A stretch of DNA of 64,000 bases from Paenibacillus_I sp035510375 (GTDB lineage Bacteria > Bacillota > Bacilli > Paenibacillales > Paenibacillaceae), in assembly GCF_035510375.1 (NCBI RefSeq), contig NZ_DATKHG010000055.1; one strand, written 5' to 3'. Made by a program: the position numbers and the translations under genes. This document shows positions 57,698 through 64,000 of the stretch, in pieces (position 1 is the stretch's first letter; each line of letters starts with the position of its first letter). The notes beneath the pieces were generated by a model. It worked only from the letters and a program-made list of their open reading frames with translations. It had not been told where the DNA came from and did no database searches.

Positions 57698-58927
57698 ATG
57701 CGGACAACGGCCAACCCGGAGGAGGAGCTGCGCCGGCTATTTCCCGAGATGGTGGAGTGGCGGCGCCATTTGCACCGGAACCCGGAGCTGTCGTTTCAGG
57801 AAAAGAAGACGTCCGCGTGGATCGCGGACCGGCTTCGGGGATTCGGCTGCGAAGTGAGGGAAGGAATCGGCGGTTACGGCGTCATGGCGGTCGTTCGCGG
57901 CGCGCTGCCGGGTCCCGCGGTGGCGCTGCGCGCCGATATCGACGCCCTGCCGATCGAGGATGAGAAGACGGTGGCGTACCGGTCTTCCGTTCCGGGCGTT
58001 ATGCATGCTTGCGGCCACGACGCCCATACGGCCGCGCTTTTGGGAGTGGCGCGTTATTACACGGACAACCGCGCCGCACTAACGGGCGACCGCGTGCTGC
58101 TGTTCCAGCCCGCGGAGGAGGTGGCGCCGGGCGGCGCGGTCGCCATGATCGCGGACGGAGCGCTCGGCGGCGTCGACGCCGTTTACGGGGTGCATCTATG
58201 GTCGCCCTTGGCATTCGGCAAAGTGGCGACGAAAGCCGGCCCCCTGATGGCGGCCGTGGACGATTTCTATATCGATATTACCGGCAAAGGCGGGCATGGC
58301 GCGCTGCCGCACCAGACGGTCGACGCCATCGTCGCCGGCGCCGCGGTCGTGCAGGCGCTTCAGACGATCGTAAGCCGCAGCGTCGATCCGCTCCAGCCGG
58401 CGGTCGTTACGGTCGGGTCGATCCAGGCGGGCAACGCGGTGAACGTCATCGCCGACACCTGCCGGCTTGGCGGAACCGTGCGCACGTTCGACGAAGGCGT
58501 AAGAAAGCTTGTCAAAGAGCGGCTTCGGCTGATCGTGGAGCAGACCTGCGCGCTGCACGGGGCGGGCATGAAGCTCGACTACCGCGAGGGTTACCCCGCC
58601 CTCGTCAATGACGCGCGCGAGGCCGCCCGATTTTTCGAGGTCGCTCCTCGTTTGTTCGATCGGGAGCAGGTCGAGGAGGCCGAACCGGTCATGGCCGGCG
58701 AGGACTTTGCCTATTACTTGCGGGAAGTGCCGGGGTGCTTCCTGTTTGTCGGGGCGGGGAACGAGGCATGCGGAGCGGTCCACCCGCACCATCATCCGCG
58801 GTTCGACGTGGACGAGCGCGGCATGCTGGTATCCGCCGCCTTGCTGATTGCACTGGCCGACGATTACGCGGGCTCGGACAAGACCGGCCGCGGGAACGGC
58901 GCGGCCGAGCCGCAACCAGCCGGATGA
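57698..58927 (+). CDS. M20-family amidohydrolase (carboxypeptidase/aminoacylase type)
   Basis: AGGAGG at 57685-57690 fits ATG 57698 (7 bases) better than ATG 57692; 409 residues. MVEWRRHLHRNPELSFQEKK, VALRADIDALPIEDE, MHACGHDAHTAALLGVARYY (metal-binding Cys/His), LLFQPAEEVAPGGAVAMIAD (catalytic Glu pair) and VMAGEDFAYYLREVPG are the amidohydrolase/aminoacylase signatures; the dimerisation domain lies at about 185-300 (GKGGHGALPHQTVDAIV). Such enzymes cleave N-acyl amino acids, hippurate-like or indole conjugates; the substrate is open. The C-terminal 20 residues are a polar extension. Confidence 0.94.
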   Translation: MRTTANPEEELRRLFPEMVEWRRHLHRNPELSFQEKKTSAWIADRLRGFGCEVREGIGGYGVMAVVRGALPGPAVALRADIDALPIEDEKTVAYRSSVPGVMHACGHDAHTAALLGVARYYTDNRAALTGDRVLLFQPAEEVAPGGAVAMIADGALGGVDAVYGVHLWSPLAFGKVATKAGPLMAAVDDFYIDITGKGGHGALPHQTVDAIVAGAAVVQALQTIVSRSVDPLQPAVVTVGSIQAGNAVNVIADTCRLGGTVRTFDEGVRKLVKERLRLIVEQTCALHGAGMKLDYREGYPALVNDAREAARFFEVAPRLFDREQVEEAEPVMAGEDFAYYLREVPGCFLFVGAGNEACGAVHPHHHPRFDVDERGMLVSAALLIALADDYAGSDKTGRGNGAAEPQPAG

Positions 58928-59044
58928 TAAGGATTGCCAAAGCGGCCCCCGCATGCCGGCGGCCCGGACGGGTGAAGCTATGCCTGGGACGGTGAAATGC
59001 CATTTGCGGCATCCCGCCGCCGGACATCGGCTAGGAGGGGTAAT

Positions 59045-59491
59045 ATGGCTAAGACTGTAAGGGAAATCATGTCCACCGATTGCGTGACGGCGTCGACGAA
59101 GGATAACATTTACGAGCTTGCCGTATTGATGAAAAAGCACGATATCGGGTTCGTGCCGGTCGTGGAAGGCAAGAAGCTGGTCGGCGTCGCGACCGACCGC
59201 GACCTTGTTCTCCGCGGATACGCGGAGAAGCATTCCGGCTCGACCGCCGTATCCGAAGTGTTGACAACGACGGTCAAGACGATTCCGTCCGACACGACGG
59301 TCGACGAAGCGGCGAAGATTATGGCGCGGAATCAGATCCGCCGGCTTCCCGTCGTCGACAACGGCGATCTGGTCGGCATCGTAGCGATCGGCGATCTCGC
59401 GGTCCGGGAAATTTTCGTCAATGAAGCAGGCGAAGCGCTCAGCGACATTTCTGAGCATGAGCATCGGGAACCGCTCGGCCACGTTCATTAA
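59045..59491 (+). CDS. Two-CBS-domain protein
   Basis: ATG 59045 behind TAGGAGGGG; 148 residues, two CBS motifs and nothing else: VREIMSTDCVTASTKDNIYE with HDIGFVPVVEGKKLVGVATD, then VSEVLTTTVKTIPSDTTVDE with NQIRRLPVVDNGDLVGIVAI. CBS pairs bind adenosine nucleotides and act as energy sensors for partner proteins. Stand-alone proteins like this (YrpB/YlbB-type) are common in bacilli. It has no ACT domain and is far from the acu genes, so it is not AcuB. Confidence 0.92.
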   Translation: MAKTVREIMSTDCVTASTKDNIYELAVLMKKHDIGFVPVVEGKKLVGVATDRDLVLRGYAEKHSGSTAVSEVLTTTVKTIPSDTTVDEAAKIMARNQIRRLPVVDNGDLVGIVAIGDLAVREIFVNEAGEALSDISEHEHREPLGHVH

Positions 59492-59587
59492 CAGGCGGTT
59501 GGATCTTCCTCCGGAGACGGGCGCGTTCCCGCCGCCGGAGTTTTTTGTGCGGCAAGGCATGGATGGGAAGGACGGGAGAGGGGACAG

Positions 59588-60325
59588 ATGAGACAGGCGG
59601 CAGGGGCGCGAAGGGCGCTGTTATTGCTGTTGGCGGTGCTGCAAACGGCTCTTGCGGCATGCGGCGCCGGGCAGATGGCCGTCGACCCGGCGGGGTGGCA
59701 ACGGCTGCTTGACGATTACCCCGAATTGGCGGGGCGGCGACCGGAGCAAGCGGCGGTCGGCCGGATTGTGGACGGCGACACATTCGAGACGGCCGACGGG
59801 CGTAAAGTGAGGCTCATTGGCGTGAATACGCCCGAAACGTATGGGGAGACCGAGCCTTATGGCGAGGAAGCGAAGGCTTTTGCCTTAAGGGAGCTGGGGG
59901 GCCGGCGCGTATGGATGTTCAGGGACGTATCGGAGACGGATCGCTACGGCCGCCTGCTGCGTCTCGTGTTCGTACAGGGCGAGGAGGAAATGTTCAACGA
60001 GCGGTTGATTCGCGAAGGTTACGCGCGGGTCATGACGTACTCGCCGGACGTTACCTATGCGGAACGGTTCGTGCGCGGCGAGCGGGAAGCCAGGGAGAGC
60101 GGACGCGGCCTGTGGGGCCGAGAATCCGGGCAGGACGGTCCGGCGCCGGGGGGCGAAGGGACGGCCGCAGGCTGCAAGGAGCCGTTGATCAAGGGAAACA
60201 TCACTTCGCGCGGCGGGAAAATCTATCACGTGCCCGGTAGTCCGAATTATGAGCAGACCAAGGCGGAACGGATGTTTTGCACGGTGGAGGAAGCCGAGGC
60301 GGAAGGCTTCCGCGCGCCGAAGTGA
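59588..60325 (+). CDS. Secreted thermonuclease-like lipoprotein (YncB/SNase family)
   Basis: The N-terminus (MRQAAGARRALLLLLAVLQT, then ALAACGAG) is a lipoprotein signal with the lipobox LAAC. The staphylococcal nuclease domain covers about 55-175: VGRIVDGDTFETADGRKVRL with Arg, IGVNTPETYGETEPYGEEAK with the catalytic Glu region, WMFRDVSETDRYGRLLRLVF with the second Arg, and FNERLIREGYARVM. A C-terminal motif of 45 residues (IKGNITSRGGKIYHVPGSPN, YEQTKAERMFCTVEEAEAEG) occurs behind many such nucleases. It probably degrades DNA/RNA outside the cell while attached to the membrane. Confidence 0.93.
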   Translation: MRQAAGARRALLLLLAVLQTALAACGAGQMAVDPAGWQRLLDDYPELAGRRPEQAAVGRIVDGDTFETADGRKVRLIGVNTPETYGETEPYGEEAKAFALRELGGRRVWMFRDVSETDRYGRLLRLVFVQGEEEMFNERLIREGYARVMTYSPDVTYAERFVRGEREARESGRGLWGRESGQDGPAPGGEGTAAGCKEPLIKGNITSRGGKIYHVPGSPNYEQTKAERMFCTVEEAEAEGFRAPK

Positions 60326-60470
60326 CGGTTGACCGGACCGTAAGGCGGTGCGGGCGATTGTACAGGCTGCCGGCCCGGTATCGGCGGCCTGTTCGCGTCC
60401 ATAGGCATAAAAATGCGGGAATTCCTTCATAATGACTAGTACAACCACTGGTCCGGAAGGAGAATGACCT

Positions 60471-62177
60471 ATGCTGCGATACGACGGCCCGCTGATTGTG
60501 CAGGCGGATCGGCAGGTGCTGCTCGACGAACGGCACCCGCGCGCGAATGAGGCGAGAGAGTCGCTCAGCCGGTTCGCCGATCTGGTGAAAAGGCCGGGCG
60601 ACCTGCATACATACCGGATCACGCCGCTGTCCGTATGGAATGCGGCGGCCGCCGGCGTGACGCCGGAAGACATAGCGGATTGCCTTGTCGGGTACAGCCG
60701 GTACGATGTGCCTGCAAGCCTGCTCGACGATATCGGGCGGCTGACCGGCCGATACGGCAAGCTTCGACTGGAGCGGCGGGAGGACGAAATCGTGCTTGTG
60801 ACGTTCGATTCCGCCATGGCCGCCGAGCTCGGCGAGCTTGCCGGCTGGGCAGAGAAGCGCCCCGCGGCAAGCGGCGTGTTCGAGTGGACGGTTCCGGTCG
60901 AGCGTCGGGGCGTCTTGAAGCAGGAACTGATCCGCCGCGGCTATCCGGTGCTCGACCTGGCCGGCTATCATCAAGGCGAGTCGCTGCCCGTCGAGCTGAG
61001 AGAACGGACGGCGGGCGGCCGCCTTTTCTCGCTGAGAGACTACCAGGAGCGGGCGGTCGATTTGTTTTACCGCGAAGGGGACGCGCACGGGGGCAGCGGC
61101 GTGCTCGTGCTGCCGTGCGGCGCGGGCAAAACGGTCGTCGGCATGGCGGCGTTAAGCCGTCTTCGCTGCGCCGCGCTGATCCTGACGTCCAACGTGACGT
61201 CGGTCAGGCAATGGAAGTCCGAGCTGCTGGACAAGACGACGTTGACGGAGGAGGAGGTCGGCGAATATGCGGGCGATTCGCGCGAGGTCAAGCCGGTGAC
61301 GATCGCCACATACCAAATCATGACGCACAGGCGCTCCAAGGAAGACGGCTTCGTACATATGCATCTGTTCGGCGACCGCGATTGGGGACTTATTATTTAC
61401 GACGAGGTTCATCTGCTGCCGGCGCCCGTTTTCCGGATGACGGCGGACATCCAGGCGACGCGAAGGCTGGGGTTGACCGCTACGCTCGTGCGCGAGGACG
61501 GGCGGGAGGAGGACGTGTTCTCGCTGATCGGACCGAAGCGTTTCGATCTGTCCTGGAGGACGCTTGAAGCCCGCGGCTGGATTGCCCGGGTGACGTGCGC
61601 CGAAATCCGGGTGCCGCTGGAGGGCGCGCAGGCCGACCGTTACGCATCGGCCGAGCCGCGGGCAAAAAATCGGATCGCAGCCGAGAATCCGGCCAAAGCC
61701 GAGATCGTCCGCGAGCTGCTCGGACTGCATCGGGAGCGTTCCGTGCTGGTCATCGGACAATACCTGAATCAGCTGAAAAAGCTGGCCGGCGCGATCGGCG
61801 CGCCGCTGATAACGGGCGAAACGCCCTATGATGAAAGAGAAGCCCTGTATGGCCGGTTTAAAGCCGGGGAGGTGCCGGTTATCGTCGTCTCCAAAGTCGC
61901 CAATTTCGCCGTCGATTTGCCCGATGCGGCGGTAGCGATCCAGGTATCGGGCAGCTTCGGATCGCGGCAGGAGGAGGCGCAGCGCATCGGCCGGATCATG
62001 CGCCCCAAGCCGGGCGACAATGCGGCCTGGTTCTATACGCTTGTTTCGGAGGGGACGAAGGAAACGGAGTTCGCGCTGAAAAGGCAGCTGTTCCTGACCG
62101 AGCAAGGCTACGAGTACAGGCTTGTCCGGCGCGGCGGCGGAGAAGCCCGACCGCTGCGGAAGGAGGCGGCGGAATGA
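60471..62177 (+). CDS. XPB/Rad25-type DNA repair helicase (superfamily 2)
   Basis: 568 residues behind GGAAGGAG. An N-terminal damage-recognition-like domain (about 1-170) precedes RLFSLRDYQERAVDLFYREG, Walker A VLPCGAGKTVVGMAAL, the LTSNVTSVRQWKSEL motif Ia/RED-like region (YAGDSREVKP), DEVH in GLIIYDEVHLLPAPVFRMTA, LGLTATLVREDGREEDVFSL and helicase motifs V/VI (VANFAVDLPDAAVAIQVSGS, RQEEAQRIGRIMRPK). XPB is the eukaryotic TFIIH helicase; bacterial homologues exist in mycobacteria and some Firmicutes, where they unwind DNA 3' to 5' and are linked to repair. The next gene overlaps by four bases and encodes the known type of partner. Confidence 0.95.
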   Translation: MLRYDGPLIVQADRQVLLDERHPRANEARESLSRFADLVKRPGDLHTYRITPLSVWNAAAAGVTPEDIADCLVGYSRYDVPASLLDDIGRLTGRYGKLRLERREDEIVLVTFDSAMAAELGELAGWAEKRPAASGVFEWTVPVERRGVLKQELIRRGYPVLDLAGYHQGESLPVELRERTAGGRLFSLRDYQERAVDLFYREGDAHGGSGVLVLPCGAGKTVVGMAALSRLRCAALILTSNVTSVRQWKSELLDKTTLTEEEVGEYAGDSREVKPVTIATYQIMTHRRSKEDGFVHMHLFGDRDWGLIIYDEVHLLPAPVFRMTADIQATRRLGLTATLVREDGREEDVFSLIGPKRFDLSWRTLEARGWIARVTCAEIRVPLEGAQADRYASAEPRAKNRIAAENPAKAEIVRELLGLHRERSVLVIGQYLNQLKKLAGAIGAPLITGETPYDEREALYGRFKAGEVPVIVVSKVANFAVDLPDAAVAIQVSGSFGSRQEEAQRIGRIMRPKPGDNAAWFYTLVSEGTKETEFALKRQLFLTEQGYEYRLVRRGGGEARPLRKEAAE

Positions 62178-64000
62178 ATGTGAAAGAGCTTGCCCGCCGG
62201 CTCCCTTCCGACGTGATCGCGGCATATGCGGCTTCGGAAGCATGGTGCGGCAGTTGCGCCGACGGGACGGATTGGATCCGGTCGGCTGCGGATCCGCGGG
62301 AGGTGTCCCGCGCGCGCAGCCGTCTGTCCGCGCGCGCGGCCGGCGCGCTGACGCTGGTCGTATGCCGGTACGGTCCGCTGCCGTTTGAAGCGGAGGCGTT
62401 CGCCGAGGCGGCGTCTGCCGCCGGGGTGCTGAGCAAGGCCGAGTCGAGGCTCGGCCTCGAAGAGCTGCGCGCAAGCGGCATTATGTTTACGGTGCGCAAA
62501 ACATGGGGCGACCGCCTGCATTTTTTGCCCGCCGACGCTTTCCTTGCCTGGACGGGGCAGCTGCTGCCTTTCGCGCCCGAGCCGATTGCGCCGGAGGCGG
62601 CGCGGGCCGTGCGGACGCGGGACGGATATCGTTCGCCTTACAGTCTGCAGCTTCTGCAGGCGATGGCTTCGCTCTCCAAGGCGGGCTTATCGGTGACGGC
62701 CAAAGGCGTGCTCCACAAGCGCGCGGTGGCGGCGGCGGAAGCCCGGCTTGAATTCGGCGGCCCGGATGTGGAGCCGCTCGGCTTGCATTTTGCGTATCGC
62801 GACGCTTATCCGCCTGCGTTCGCTTTATGCCTGGATGCCGTGATCGGACACGGCTGGCTTGCATGGAAAAGCGACGCCGCCGTGTGGGATATCGGCAAGC
62901 TTGCCGGATGGCTCGGGTGTTCGGCCGATGAAAGGGAGCGCCGGCTGTATGTTTGGTGCATCGGGCGTTATGCCGCGTACAGTCTGAAATTCGCGCATGC
63001 CGCCGCGGCGCTTGCGGCTCTCTATAGCGGCAGCTGGTACCGCGAGACCGATCTCGATCACTGGCTGGCCGCCGCGCTGCCGCCGGGAACCGGGGAAGGG
63101 TGGCGCGGCTGGCTGCAGGCATTAAGCGCGTTAGGCTGGCTGCAACGGGGGACATCGGCCGGGGGAGAAGCGGTGTTCCGGCCGCTGTTGTCGGCGCACG
63201 CCGGCGAGCCCGAAGAATACCGGCCGGAGCTGGAGGAACCGATTCGCCTGCAGCCGGCCGGCGGTATCGCCGTTCCTCCCGGAACGCCGTACAACGTCCG
63301 CTGGGAGCTTGAGCTGCTCGCGGAGCAAACGGCTCCTGGGCCGATGGCGCTCTACCGGTGCTCCGCCGGGACGGTGGCGCGTTATATCGACGACGGGCGG
63401 ACACGCGAAGAAGCCATAGCCCTGCTGGAGCGGGCGTCGGGCGAGCCGCTCGGCGCCGAGTGGCGCGGCTTGCTGGAAGCGTGGGCGGCGGGGGCCTGCC
63501 GCACGTCGTTGGCCGAGGCCGCGCTCCTGTGCTGCGACAGCGCCGCGATCGCCGACAGGGCCGCGGCGGAGCCGAAGGTCGCGCCGCTGCTCGGCGAACG
63601 GCTCGGGGAGCGCCATTTTCTCGTCGAGCGGTCCGACTTGAAGGAGCTTCAGAAACAGTTGGAGCGCGCCGGCCTTGCCCCCGGTAGAAGGGGCGAGGGA
63701 CGGGCGCCGCATCCCGGATCTTTTGACGGCGCCGATCGGCGGGAGGCGGACAATGCCGGGGCCGTAGCGTCCGTTGGTCCGGGCGAAGCTTCCGACGCCC
63801 CGTCCGCAGATGGCGCAGGTCTCGTATATCCGTCGTTTCCGATGCATCTCTATGCCCTGGATACCGCTCCGGCCGAGCCGGATCAACTGCTGCCCGGCCT
63901 GTCGGACGTACCGGCCGCCTGGGTCAAGCAGCTGCGGGAGTACCATGCGACGACACGCCGGGAAATCATAACGAAGGCGATCGAGCTGGGTATCGCCGTG
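62174..64000 (+). CDS. Helicase-associated protein paired with XPB (partial, runs off the window)
   Basis: ATG 62174 overlaps the XPB stop (ATGA), with AGGAGG upstream, and the frame stays open for 609 codons to the window edge. The start MNVKELARRLPSDVIAAYAA resembles the helicase-associated (Helicase_C_3/XPB-Ssl2-like) proteins encoded beside XPB in mycobacteria. The protein is Ala/Arg/Leu-rich with repeated short helical segments, including likely winged-helix pieces (YSLQLLQAMASLSKAGLSVT, SLKFAHAAAALAALYSGSWY, GWLQALSALGWLQRG). A linker rich in Gly, Ala and Asp lies at about residues 500-550. No ATPase motif is visible so far; it probably assists the helicase in DNA or protein contacts. 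Confidence 0.85.
   Translation, partial: MNVKELARRLPSDVIAAYAASEAWCGSCADGTDWIRSAADPREVSRARSRLSARAAGALTLVVCRYGPLPFEAEAFAEAASAAGVLSKAESRLGLEELRASGIMFTVRKTWGDRLHFLPADAFLAWTGQLLPFAPEPIAPEAARAVRTRDGYRSPYSLQLLQAMASLSKAGLSVTAKGVLHKRAVAAAEARLEFGGPDVEPLGLHFAYRDAYPPAFALCLDAVIGHGWLAWKSDAAVWDIGKLAGWLGCSADERERRLYVWCIGRYAAYSLKFAHAAAALAALYSGSWYRETDLDHWLAAALPPGTGEGWRGWLQALSALGWLQRGTSAGGEAVFRPLLSAHAGEPEEYRPELEEPIRLQPAGGIAVPPGTPYNVRWELELLAEQTAPGPMALYRCSAGTVARYIDDGRTREEAIALLERASGEPLGAEWRGLLEAWAAGACRTSLAEAALLCCDSAAIADRAAAEPKVAPLLGERLGERHFLVERSDLKELQKQLERAGLAPGRRGEGRAPHPGSFDGADRREADNAGAVASVGPGEASDAPSADGAGLVYPSFPMHLYALDTAPAEPDQLLPGLSDVPAAWVKQLREYHATTRREIITKAIELGIAV

Noticed and set aside
59045..59491. AcuB identity for the CBS protein
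   Set aside because: Two CBS domains only, no ACT domain, and it is 16 kb from the acu genes.

Overview
This window looks like a chromosomal segment of a high-GC member of the Paenibacillaceae (Paenibacillus/Cohnella-like Firmicute). The evidence is the set of Bacillus-type housekeeping genes (yjcG, speA, ccpA, acuA/acuC beside acsA, T-box-controlled tyrS, rpsD next to a ytrP-like GAF-GGDEF gene, ylaN, ftsW, yugN, yktB-like), strong GGAGG-type ribosome binding sites, frequent GTG/TTG starts and an S-layer-homology-type secreted protein. There are no rRNA genes and no CRISPR array. Four tRNA genes are present: fMet, a CAU tRNA that is probably Ile2, Leu(UAA), and Val(GAC).

Layout. 1-3.5 kb: the end of an FtsX-type permease gene, an ATPase with an AbrB-like C-terminal domain, and a family-1 solute-binding lipoprotein. 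3.5-4.8 kb: yjcG and a tRNA cluster. 4.8-8.7 kb: a visibly AT-richer insert holding a solitary adenine DNA methyltransferase and, divergently, a kinase-less agr-like peptide-signalling cassette (membrane protein, AgrB, a cysteine-free AgrD-like peptide, a LytTR-only regulator). 8.8-25 kb: ung, several small secreted or membrane proteins, speA and an MFS pump, mixed with many broken genes (radical SAM/SLH junction, ligD remnant, RND pump with its middle deleted, IS200 with a dead transposase, and a collapsed two-component/ABC locus). 25-38 kb: gnd (with a gntK remnant), two CrcB fluoride channel genes, a divergent EPSP synthase, a CoA-binding protein, a Gly/Gln-rich repeat protein, a PTS EIICBA plus ptsI, a PfpI protein, a frameshifted VanZ gene and ccpA. 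38-49 kb: mtnN, acuC-acuA divergent from acsA, a class A penicillin-binding protein, tyrS with its T-box, and rpsD. 49-64 kb: a GGDEF protein, a lipoprotein, an M29 aminopeptidase, an HPr-like protein without the active histidine, ylaN, a decayed cation antiporter, an Asp23 protein, ftsW, yugN, an M20 amidohydrolase, a CBS protein, a secreted nuclease, and an XPB-type helicase with its helicase-associated partner, which runs off the window.

How genes work together. PTS EIICBA and PtsI feed carbon through phosphotransfer, and CcpA (with an HPr-like protein that keeps only the regulatory serine) would report carbon status. acsA with AcuA/AcuC forms the lysine-acetylation switch on acetyl-CoA synthetase, and a candidate cre site lies in the acsA promoter region. 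The agr-like cassette is the best candidate for an unusual system: it has processing, signal and DNA-binding parts but no histidine kinase.

A notable property of the window is the density of inactivated genes, about a dozen in 64 kb. Several carry internal deletions that fuse distant parts of genes, which base-calling errors cannot explain. All assignments rest on reading the sequence and on remembered family features; no database search was run.
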